Shown piece by piece: positions 27,263-38,090 of a stretch of DNA of 64,000 nucleotides. The notes under the pieces were generated by a model. That model had not been told where the DNA came from and made no database searches. It saw only the letters and a list, made by a program, of their open reading frames with translations. Source of the stretch: an uncultured Williamsia sp. (GTDB lineage: Bacteria > Actinomycetota > Actinomycetes > Mycobacteriales > Mycobacteriaceae); the NCBI RefSeq assembly GCF_947494875.1, contig NZ_CANLWM010000006.1:331340-395339 (forward strand). The letters are read 5' to 3'. The translations under genes were made by a program, and so were the position numbers. Each line of letters starts with the position of its first letter. Position 1 is the stretch's first letter.

Positions 27263-29644
27263 GCCGTCGTCGGCGGCGGCCTCGTCGCCGTCGTTCTGGC
27301 TGACGATCTCGTAGGTCGGGTCGATGATGACGGTGCCCTTGCGACCCTGACGGGCCTTGCCGCCGGCGCGGACCAGCTGGCCCGGCACCAGATCGCTGCC
27401 GGTGCTCCCGTCCTTGCCGGTGAACCGCAGCCGCATGAGCCCGCTGTCGTCGGTGACCTCGACGATGTGCACCTCGTCGTCGTCGATGACGCGGTCGAAG
27501 GTGTCGCGGACGCGGCCCTCGATGGTCCCGCGGTGCCCGGGGATGAGGCCGCTGATGGCCAGCACCGACGACGAGCTCTCCGGGGCGTCGTGGTCGGCGA
27601 TGTCGCGATCGGTCTCCTCGGCCAGTCGGGCCTGGAAGGACTCGACGCGGCGTGCGAGCCGCTCCTCCATGAGATCCGGGAACGCCTTGCGGATCTCGGC
27701 CTGCACGTCGAACGGGATGATCGTCGCCGCCGCGTGCGGGATCTCGCTGATCGCGCGGGAGATCTTGTCGGCGCTGCGGTCGTGCAGGAGGCGGCCGAGC
27801 AACGGCGCGTACGTCCGTCGCGGGAGCAGCACGGTCACGTGCGATCGCGGCGCGGCCGACAGGGCCTCGACGACCAGTCGCTGCACGCCGCGGGTGATGC
27901 GGCGGTCGGGGCAGTCGATGATCTTCAGCGGCGTCGTCAGCCCGTAGTGCTCCCACCGCTCGCGCAGCTTGCGGGCCTGCGCGGCGTCGACGACGAGGTG
28001 CACCGCGATGAGGTCGTCGGCGCGCAGACCGTGCCCGTAGCGCAGCGCCTCCAGGACGGCGAGGTCGACGGAGTTCACCAGCACGAACGCGGTGTGGCGG
28101 GCGTAGTTGACCTGCTCGGGCCGGTTCGACCGGAACTCCTCGAGGATCGCGGCCTCCGCGCGGTACTCGCGGTTGAGCCGGATCAGGATGAACACCAGCA
28201 GCGGGAACACCACGACGACGAGCCAGGCGCCCTCGGTGAACTTGGCGACCGCGAAGATCGCGACCACGATCGTCGACAGGATTCCGGCGCTGAGGTTGAT
28301 CGCCAGCCGGTACCGCCACCCCGACTCCTTGTGCGTCAGATGGTGTTTCGTCATCCCGAAGCCGGCCATCGCGAAGCCGGTGAACACGCCGATCGCGTAG
28401 AAGGGGATCAGCGCGTTGACCGAGCCGCCGGTGACCAGCAGCAGCACCACCGCGAGGACGGTCAGCACGATGATGCCGTTGGAGAACACCAGTCGGTGCC
28501 CGCGTTTGCCGAGCTGTCGGGGCAGGAAGCGGTCGGCGGCGACGAAGTTCGCCAGTGCCGGGAACCCGTTGAAGCTGGTGTTGGCGCCGGTGAACAGGAT
28601 GGCCGCGGTCGCGATCTGCAGCAGGACGTACAGCGTGGTGCCCACCGCGCCCGACCCGAACACCGCGCGGGCTATCTCGCTGAGCACCGACGGGTACCCG
28701 TCGACGTACGGCGTCGCGTGGGTCTCGTGCGCCAGCCAGGCGACACCGCTGAGGAGGACGAACAGGATTGTCGCCATCACCGTGAGCACCCGACGGGCGT
28801 TGGTGCCCTCCGGCTTCCGGAACGAGCCGACGGTGTTGCTGATCGCCTCGACGCCGGTGAGCGACGAACCGCCGTTGGCGAACGCCCGCAGCAGCACGAG
28901 GATCGTCGCACCGGCGATCAGTCCGCCGCCCTGGTGGACCTCGACGGTCCCGGGCAGCTCCGACGGGATGTACCGCGGCAGGCCGGTGGTGAAGTCCTTC
29001 ACCAGACCCACGGCGATCAGCAGCAGCACCATTCCGGTGAAGAAGTAGGTCGGCAAAGCGAACGGTCGACCCGCCTCACGCAGGCCACGCAGGTTCATCA
29101 GGCACATCAGCAGCACGACGGCGACGGTGATCTCGAGGCTGTACGGCCCGAGCACCTTCACCGCCGACACCACCGCGACGGTCCCGGCGGCCGCCTGGAC
29201 GGCGACGGTGACGACGTAGTCGATGAGCAGCGCGGCCGCGGCGATCTGCGCGACCCGGGGGCCGAAGTTCTCCCGGGCGACGACGTAGGAGCCGCCCGCC
29301 CGGGTGTATGCCATCACCACCTGGCGGTACGACGCCGCGACGAGCACGAGGATCGCCAGGATGACGCCGGTGATCGGCAACAACAGCGAGAACGCGGCGA
29401 TGCCGGCGTAGGGGAGCAGCTCGACGAGGATCAGCTCGCTGCCGTACGCGGTGGACGAGATGGCGTCCGGCGCGAGGACACCGAGGGCGACCGGGTTGGT
29501 GAGCCGTTCGTCGCGCAGCTGATCGGTGATCATCGGCTTGCCGAGGAACAACCTCTTGAAGCCGTACCCGAGCGATTCGGGCACGTCCCGCGACAGCTGG
29601 AGGTCGACGGCGCGGCGGGAACGCGACGCGGGTTGCTGCGACAT
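27239..29644 (-). CDS. KimA-like APC-family potassium transporter with C-terminal extension
   Basis: 801 residues. The first ~480 form a 12-helix APC transporter close to Bacillus KimA/YdaO: LGVLAPDAISSTAYGSELIL in helix 1, RAGGSYVVARENFGPRVAQI and an FANGGSSLTGVEAISN loop. KimA is a proton-coupled K+ importer inhibited by c-di-AMP. The cytoplasmic part (about 500-650) has the USP-like KimA domain (DDLIAVHLVVDAAQARKLRE). A further end (about 690-760, SGLIPGHRGTIEGRVRDTF) looks like an OB-like beta barrel absent from Bacillus KimA (about 607 residues). The start is ATG 29644 with GAGAGGG upstream. No c-di-AMP riboswitch was seen. Confidence 0.85.
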   Translation of the reverse strand: MSQQPASRSRRAVDLQLSRDVPESLGYGFKRLFLGKPMITDQLRDERLTNPVALGVLAPDAISSTAYGSELILVELLPYAGIAAFSLLLPITGVILAILVLVAASYRQVVMAYTRAGGSYVVARENFGPRVAQIAAAALLIDYVVTVAVQAAAGTVAVVSAVKVLGPYSLEITVAVVLLMCLMNLRGLREAGRPFALPTYFFTGMVLLLIAVGLVKDFTTGLPRYIPSELPGTVEVHQGGGLIAGATILVLLRAFANGGSSLTGVEAISNTVGSFRKPEGTNARRVLTVMATILFVLLSGVAWLAHETHATPYVDGYPSVLSEIARAVFGSGAVGTTLYVLLQIATAAILFTGANTSFNGFPALANFVAADRFLPRQLGKRGHRLVFSNGIIVLTVLAVVLLLVTGGSVNALIPFYAIGVFTGFAMAGFGMTKHHLTHKESGWRYRLAINLSAGILSTIVVAIFAVAKFTEGAWLVVVVFPLLVFILIRLNREYRAEAAILEEFRSNRPEQVNYARHTAFVLVNSVDLAVLEALRYGHGLRADDLIAVHLVVDAAQARKLRERWEHYGLTTPLKIIDCPDRRITRGVQRLVVEALSAAPRSHVTVLLPRRTYAPLLGRLLHDRSADKISRAISEIPHAAATIIPFDVQAEIRKAFPDLMEERLARRVESFQARLAEETDRDIADHDAPESSSSVLAISGLIPGHRGTIEGRVRDTFDRVIDDDEVHIVEVTDDSGLMRLRFTGKDGSTGSDLVPGQLVRAGGKARQGRKGTVIIDPTYEIVSQNDGDEAAADDGSNSPTVQ

Positions 29645-29814
29645 GACGACCCTCTCGAAAGTGCTCGACCGCCGAGACATTACGCAGCCGTGACCGGCCC
29701 CGTGGCGGCAGTGGCACGCCGCGTGAGCAGGTCCGGACATATCCGGCGCGTCCGGTCGGCGGACACGCCTCCGTCGGGTGTCGCGAAGGTCCGATTACGC
29801 CGACTTCTCGCTGC

Positions 29815-29820
29815 TAGTCT
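29815..29820 (+). promoter_or_regulatory. -10 element for lysX
   Basis: TAGTCT ends 8 nt before ATG 29829, again consistent with a leaderless message. Confidence 0.5.
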
Positions 29821-29828
29821 CGGTTTTC

Positions 29829-33242
<3,414 letters not shown>

Positions 33243-33256
33243 CGCACGCGTGTCGG

Positions 33257-33262
33257 TACCGT
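33257..33262 (+). promoter_or_regulatory. -10 element of a leaderless promoter ahead of a short ORF and the hydrolase operon
   Basis: TACCGT is exactly 7 nt before the ATG of the 21-codon frame at 33270. Confidence 0.55.
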
Positions 33263-33269
33263 CGTCGGC

Positions 33270-33335
33270 ATGGTGATCGCGGACACGCACGGGCAGCAGA
33301 TCCACGGCGTCGGCGGCGCCGAATGGCAGGCATGA
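33270..33335 (+). CDS. Leaderless 21-codon ORF coupled to the hydrolase gene
   Basis: The frame begins MVIADTHGQQIHGV and ends with a TGA that overlaps the hydrolase ATG in ATGA. A TACCGT -10 box 7 nt upstream would make it the first codon of the message. The hydrolase lacks a ribosome site of its own, so ribosomes finishing this peptide probably re-initiate on the hydrolase. The peptide has no recognisable motif; it may work only as a translational feeder. Confidence 0.55.
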   Translation: MVIADTHGQQIHGVGGAEWQA

Positions 33336-34009
33336 CGTCCGCGACGCCCGGCCCGCACCCGCCGGTCCTGCACCGGATCCACCACGTCGCGGCGCCGGCG
33401 GTCGTGGTGCTCGTCCTGCACGGCGGCAAGGTGCGCAGTACCGAACCGGCCCAGACGAACCACCTGTCCGCCGCGCGGATGCGGCCCTTCGCGCGGGCGG
33501 TCGCCCGCACGATGCCCGACGCCGCGGTGCTGATGCTGCAGTACCGCTTCCGGGGGTGGAACGGCGCCGACCGCAGCCCCGTCGCCGACGTGCGGTGGGC
33601 CCTGGACAAGATCCGCGACCGCCACGGTGACGTGCCCGTCGTGCTGCTGGCCCACTCGATGGGCGCCCGTGCCGCGGCCGCCGTCGCCGACGACCCGTCG
33701 GTCGACTCGATCGTCGCGCTGGCCCCCTGGTGGCCCGACGGCACCGAGACCGACCTCATGCGGCCCGGCCAGCACCTCCAGGTGCTGCACGGCCGACTCG
33801 ACCGGTGGACCAGTCCCAAGCTCTCGCTGCAGGCGACCCTGCGCGCGGCCGACCGCGGCGTCGATGCCCGCTGGCTGTCGATGGGACTGGCCGGACACTT
33901 CATGCTCATGCGGCCCTGGGTCTGGACCCGCCGCGTGGTCGCGGCGGTCGGTGCCGCGGCCGCCCGCATCGCCGATGAGAACCACGAACCCCAGGAGAAC
34001 CTGCGATGA
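33332..34009 (+). CDS. Alpha/beta hydrolase
   Basis: 225-residue serine hydrolase of the alpha/beta fold: VVVLVLHGGKV as the oxyanion strand, nucleophile elbow VLLAHSMGARAAAA, acid residue region LQVLHGRLDRWTS and His in GLAGHFMLM. The start is uncertain: ATG 33332 overlaps the preceding short frame in ATGA, and ATG 33323 is 9 nt upstream in frame. It overlaps the following methyltransferase gene by 4 nt (ATGA), so hydrolase and methyltransferase are co-translated and may act on the same lipid or acyl substrate. The substrate is unknown. Confidence 0.85.
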   Translation: MTSATPGPHPPVLHRIHHVAAPAVVVLVLHGGKVRSTEPAQTNHLSAARMRPFARAVARTMPDAAVLMLQYRFRGWNGADRSPVADVRWALDKIRDRHGDVPVVLLAHSMGARAAAAVADDPSVDSIVALAPWWPDGTETDLMRPGQHLQVLHGRLDRWTSPKLSLQATLRAADRGVDARWLSMGLAGHFMLMRPWVWTRRVVAAVGAAAARIADENHEPQENLR

Positions 34010-35313
34010 CCGCCACCCAGACCGCGACGACGCGCACCACGACCGGTGCGGCACAGACCATCGCCGAGCTCCTCGCGCCCTACGTCGGCGGCGAGCTGCC
34101 CGTGCACCTACGCGCGTGGGACGGCAGCGAGGCCGGCCCCGCCGACGCGCCCGTCGTGGTGCTGCGCAGCCCGGACGCGCTGCGTCGCCTCCTGTGGAGC
34201 CCGGGCGAACTCGGGGCCGCGCAGGCCTACGTCACGAACGAACTCGACGTCGAGGGTGATCTGAACGCGGCGCTGACCCACGTGTGGTCGGTGATCGCCG
34301 AGCGTGATCTCGCGCGTATCTCGATCACCCCGTCGCGGCTGGCGCGTCTCGTCCGGTCCGCGGCGAAGCTCGGTGCGATCGGCCGACCGCTGCCCGCCCC
34401 GGCGAGTCAGGCCGTCGTGAAGGGCAAGCTGCACACCCTCGCGCGCGACCGCGCCGCGATCAGCCACCACTACGACCTCTCGAACGACTTCTACGCCCTC
34501 GTCCTCGACCCGAACATGGCGTACTCGAGCGCCTACTTCACCTCCGACGCACCCGATTACACGCTGGAGCAGGCGCAGCGAGACAAGCTGGACATGGTGT
34601 GCCGCAAGATCGGGCTCGACGCACGCCCGGGCATGCGGTTCCTCGACGTCGGATGCGGCTGGGGATCGCTGAGCCTCTACGCGGCGCAGACCTACGGCGC
34701 GCAGGTCACCGGCGTCACCATCTCGAAGGAACAGAAGGCGTTCATCGACGCCCGGATCGCCGAGCGCGGCCTCGGCGACCGCGTCGAGATCCGCATCCAG
34801 GACTACCGCGAGATCCCCGACGGTCCGTTCGACGCCGTCGCGTCGATCGAGATGGGCGAGCACGTCGGTCAGGAGAACTACCCGACGTACACGAAGGCGT
34901 TGCACGACAACGTGATCGAGGGCGGGCGCGTGCTCATCCAGCAGATGTCGCGCAAGAAGGGCGACAACCCCGGTGGCGGCCCGTTCATCGAGCAGTTCAT
35001 CGCCCCGGACATGTTCATGCGCCCCGTCGGTGAGACGGTCGCGATGATCGAGGAGTCCGGGCTCGAGGTCCGCGACGTGCACGCCATGCGCGAGCACTAC
35101 GTGCGCACCGTCGACGTCTGGTACGAGACGTTCGAGAACCGCTGGGACGATGTGGTCGCCATGGTCGGTGAGGAGGTCGCCCGCGTGTGGCGGCTGTACC
35201 TCGTCGGCGGCGGGATGGCGTTCCGTGACGGCCGTATGGGTGTCGATCAGATCCTGTCGGTGCGGCCCGACGCCCGCGGCCGCTCGTCGATGCCGCCGGT
35301 CCGGAATTTCTGA
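34006..35313 (+). CDS. SAM-dependent fatty-acid methyltransferase (CFA synthase / UfaA1 family)
   Basis: 435 residues. An N-terminal SCP2-like region (LRSPDALRRLLWSPGELGAA) is followed by the cyclopropane-fatty-acid-synthase core: SAM motif FLDVGCGWGSLSLYAA, active-site IEMGEHVGQENY, and ISHHYDLSNDFYALVLDPNM with the ordered acyl-binding segment. Length and N-terminal extension match mycobacterial UfaA1/BfaB (TmsB), which transfers a methylene to oleoyl chains of phospholipids on the way to 10-methylstearic (tuberculostearic) acid. The FAD reductase partner is not in this window. ATG 34006 overlaps the hydrolase stop; DUF1295 follows, as in the M. tuberculosis Rv0446c-Rv0447c order. Confidence 0.88.
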   Translation: MTATQTATTRTTTGAAQTIAELLAPYVGGELPVHLRAWDGSEAGPADAPVVVLRSPDALRRLLWSPGELGAAQAYVTNELDVEGDLNAALTHVWSVIAERDLARISITPSRLARLVRSAAKLGAIGRPLPAPASQAVVKGKLHTLARDRAAISHHYDLSNDFYALVLDPNMAYSSAYFTSDAPDYTLEQAQRDKLDMVCRKIGLDARPGMRFLDVGCGWGSLSLYAAQTYGAQVTGVTISKEQKAFIDARIAERGLGDRVEIRIQDYREIPDGPFDAVASIEMGEHVGQENYPTYTKALHDNVIEGGRVLIQQMSRKKGDNPGGGPFIEQFIAPDMFMRPVGETVAMIEESGLEVRDVHAMREHYVRTVDVWYETFENRWDDVVAMVGEEVARVWRLYLVGGGMAFRDGRMGVDQILSVRPDARGRSSMPPVRNF

Positions 35314-35324
35314 GCGACGCCCCG

Positions 35325-35346
35325 ACGCTGACCTCGACGTCAGCGT
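35325..35346 (+). terminator. Hairpin between the methyltransferase and DUF1295 genes
   Basis: Perfect 8-nt arms (35325-35332 and 35339-35346) with a 6-nt loop. It could be a weak terminator or a processing site, since DUF1295 follows in the same direction with its own GGAGG ribosome site. Confidence 0.55.
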
Positions 35347-35373
35347 GCATCACCCGAGCCGGAGGTGTCGGCA

Positions 35374-36165
35374 ATGAGTTTCGACTGGAGTCAGTTCGGC
35401 ATCGTGACCGGCGCGAGCATCGCCGGCGTGATCATCCTGCTGGCGATCACCGCGGCCATCGGCTTCTCGATCGGTCGGCACAACGTCGTCGACGTGACGT
35501 GGGGTCTCGGCTTCGTGCTGATCGCGGCGATCACCGCGATCCTCGGCAACGGCGACCTCTGGCGTCGACTGCTCGTCCTCGTCCTCATCGGTGTCTGGGG
35601 TCTGCGATTGGCGTCGTCGATGTTCCGACGCTCGCGCGGCAAGGGTGAGGACCCGCGCTACGAGAAGCTCCTCGACGACGCGGGCGGCAACCGTGCTCTG
35701 ACCGCCATCACCAAGATCTACGCGACGCAGGGCCCCGCGCTGTGGTTCGTCTCGCTGCCGCTGCAGGTGTCCTCGGTCGCGCACGGCACGCTCTGGTACC
35801 TCGCCGTCATCGGGGTGCTGGTCTGGGTTCTCGGCGTCACGTTCGAGACCGTCGGCGACCTGCAGATGGACCGGTTCAAGGCCGATCCCTCGAACAAGGG
35901 CACGGTCATGGACACGGGTCTGTGGCGCTACACGCGACATCCCAACTATTTCGGCGACGCCTGCGTCTGGTGGGGCACGTTCCTGGTGTGCTGCACCTTC
36001 TGGCCCACCGTCGCGACGATCTTGTCGCCGGTCGCCATGACCTACTTCCTGGTGTTCGCGACCGGCGCGCGACTGCTCGAGCAGCACATGGCGGAGCGAC
36101 CCGGCTATCGCGAATATCAACAGCGCACCAGCTACTTCGTCCCGCTGCCACCGAAGAAGGCCTGA
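35374..36165 (+). CDS. DUF1295 membrane protein (steroid 5-alpha-reductase-like)
   Basis: 263-residue membrane protein with about seven helices and the DUF1295 signature: HNVVDVTWGLGFVLIAA near the start, then the C-terminal LWRYTRHPNYFGDACVWWG, whose RHPNYxGD motif is shared with steroid reductases and isoprenylcysteine methyltransferases and binds NADPH or SAM-type cofactors. The M. tuberculosis homologue Rv0446c sits beside ufaA1, so a role in lipid modification is likely but unproven. The start is ATG 35374 with GGAGG upstream. Confidence 0.9.
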   Translation: MSFDWSQFGIVTGASIAGVIILLAITAAIGFSIGRHNVVDVTWGLGFVLIAAITAILGNGDLWRRLLVLVLIGVWGLRLASSMFRRSRGKGEDPRYEKLLDDAGGNRALTAITKIYATQGPALWFVSLPLQVSSVAHGTLWYLAVIGVLVWVLGVTFETVGDLQMDRFKADPSNKGTVMDTGLWRYTRHPNYFGDACVWWGTFLVCCTFWPTVATILSPVAMTYFLVFATGARLLEQHMAERPGYREYQQRTSYFVPLPPKKA

Positions 36166-36296
36166 TCGTCCCTGCCGCCGGCGTGACGCCGCACGCCATG
36201 TCCGATTGGCGGCAGTTCACTACCTTCACCCGTCGTTCACCTTCGCGCCTCCTGCCCGACACCGTGGTGCCGGGCCGGGACGGTGGTCTCATATGC

Positions 36297-38030
36297 ATGG
36301 CCGACACTGTGTCCCCCGCGCGCGCGAACCCCCTCGGAGAAACCGTCGACACCGGCATCCCGCGGGAGGTCGCGGCGTCGATGACCACCGCCGAACAGCA
36401 CGAGTGGCACCGCTGGAACCTCAAGCGCCACAGCGTCAGCCGACGCAATTTCCTGTACGGGTCCGCCGCCGTCGCCGCTGCCGCCGGGATGGGCAACCTC
36501 GCGTGGTCGGGCATCGCCTACGCCGCGGACGCCCCGATCGCCGTCGGCGGCCGGCACGTGGCGTTCGGCAACGACGCCGCCAGCCAGCTCCGCTTCTCCG
36601 CGCAGCTCTCCCGCAACCCGGGCGGGGCAAAGGTCTTCCTCGACCACGGCCCGACGCCCGCACTCGGTGCCACCACCGTCGCCGAGGTCCGCAACCTGGT
36701 CAGCCAGGTGCCGATCAGTTCCGGCGGAATCCTCGGCGCCGAGCAGTTCTACGTCCACGCCGCGGTCGACGGCCTGCCCCCGCACCTTCCGCACTTCTAC
36801 CGCTGGCGCACCGCCGACGGGCGCACCACCGACATCCGCAGCGCATCGACCGGTCTGCGTCCGGGACGCAGCCTGCCGTTCCGGTTCACGATGATGGGCG
36901 ACCAGGGCACCGACACCACCCCGACGCAGCCGCCCGGCCTCAAGGCCGGCGACTACGACGATCGCTACTACAAGGCGGACAACGACCCCACCGCACCGCA
37001 CGCCGCGAACATCGTGAACGCGATCGCCGCGCGTAACCCGGCCTTCCACATCCTCGCCGGCGACATCGCCTACGCGGACCCCTCGGGTGGCGGCAAGCCG
37101 CTGCAGTTCGTGCCCAGCGGTGGCAGCGCGGCGTCGGGCTTCGACAAGTACAACCCCTACGTCTGGGACGGCTACCTCGCCGCCATCGAGAAGAGCGCGT
37201 CGCGCGCGCCGTGGATGTTCGCCACCGGCAACCACGACATGGAGGCCCTCTACTCGCCCCACGGCTACGGCGGTCACGCGGCGCGCCTCGACATGCCCAC
37301 GAACGGTCCCGCCGGGTGCCCGTCGGTGTTCTCGGTCACCTACGGCAACGTCGCTGTGCTGTCGCTCGACGCGAACGACGTTTCCTTCGAGATCACGGCC
37401 AACACCGGGTACAGCGGCGGCGCGCAGACGTCGTGGGTCGCCTCGACGCTCGCCCACTTGCGGAACGACCCGAACATCGACTTCATCGTCTGCTTCTTCC
37501 ATCACTGCGCGTACTCGACGACCGCGCAGCACGCGAGCGACGGCGGCGTCCGGGCGGCGTGGGCGAAGCTGTTCGACCAGTACCAGGTCGACGCCGTCTT
37601 CCAGGCGCACAACCACATCTTCGAGCGCACCGACCCGATCCGGAACGGTCAGCCGCGCAAGGCCGCCCCCGACCGCTCGACGGTGTCGCCGAAGGTCGAC
37701 GGGACCGTCTACTACACCGTCGGTGGGGGCGGTCGGCCCCGCTACGAGTTCCAGCCGGGGGAGTCGGAGAGCTACCGCGGCAAGGTCGTCGCCGACGACA
37801 CCGTGCCGAACAGCTATGTGTGGACCTCCGACGGGAAGAAGCAGACCGAGAGCGTCGAGTGGTCGCGGGTGCGGTTCCGCAACTACTCGTTCATCAGCAT
37901 CGACGTCACCCCGGGCCTGCCCGGATTCGACTCGCGCATGGACATCTCGGCGATCGACGAGTACGGCCGCGAGTTCGACCGCCTGACGTTCGCCCGCCGC
38001 GTTCCGCTGGGCGTGGGCTTCGGGTCCTGA
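36297..38030 (+). CDS. Tat-exported purple-acid-phosphatase-like metallophosphoesterase
   Basis: 577 residues. A long N-terminal stretch precedes a twin-arginine signal (SRRNFLYGSAAVAAAAGMGN), so the folded enzyme is exported by Tat. An N-terminal fibronectin-like domain is followed by the calcineurin-like catalytic domain with metal ligands in MMGDQG, ILAGDIAYAD, TGNHDMEAL, CFFHHCAY and AHNHIFERTD. This is the set of the purple-acid-phosphatase family, with Asn replacing Val in the last GHVH-type motif. It resembles mycobacterial Rv2577-type phosphatases. The start is ATG 36297; the upstream frame belongs to no gene. It probably scavenges phosphate from organic esters outside the cell. Confidence 0.9.
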   Translation: MADTVSPARANPLGETVDTGIPREVAASMTTAEQHEWHRWNLKRHSVSRRNFLYGSAAVAAAAGMGNLAWSGIAYAADAPIAVGGRHVAFGNDAASQLRFSAQLSRNPGGAKVFLDHGPTPALGATTVAEVRNLVSQVPISSGGILGAEQFYVHAAVDGLPPHLPHFYRWRTADGRTTDIRSASTGLRPGRSLPFRFTMMGDQGTDTTPTQPPGLKAGDYDDRYYKADNDPTAPHAANIVNAIAARNPAFHILAGDIAYADPSGGGKPLQFVPSGGSAASGFDKYNPYVWDGYLAAIEKSASRAPWMFATGNHDMEALYSPHGYGGHAARLDMPTNGPAGCPSVFSVTYGNVAVLSLDANDVSFEITANTGYSGGAQTSWVASTLAHLRNDPNIDFIVCFFHHCAYSTTAQHASDGGVRAAWAKLFDQYQVDAVFQAHNHIFERTDPIRNGQPRKAAPDRSTVSPKVDGTVYYTVGGGGRPRYEFQPGESESYRGKVVADDTVPNSYVWTSDGKKQTESVEWSRVRFRNYSFISIDVTPGLPGFDSRMDISAIDEYGREFDRLTFARRVPLGVGFGS

Positions 38031-38077
38031 CGTCCGGGGCGTCGCCGTTCGTGAGCGGCGACGACCCCGCCGGGCCG

Positions 38078-38083
38078 TAGGCT
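38078..38083 (+). promoter_or_regulatory. -10 element of a leaderless promoter for the FUSC gene
   Basis: TAGGCT is 7 nt before ATG 38091. Confidence 0.55.
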
Positions 38084-38090
38084 TGCCGCC

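Noticed and set aside
29645..29828. c-di-AMP (ydaO-type) riboswitch upstream of the KimA-like gene
   Set aside because: The whole divergent region is about 180 nt and must hold the lysX promoter as well; I saw no conserved ydaO core.
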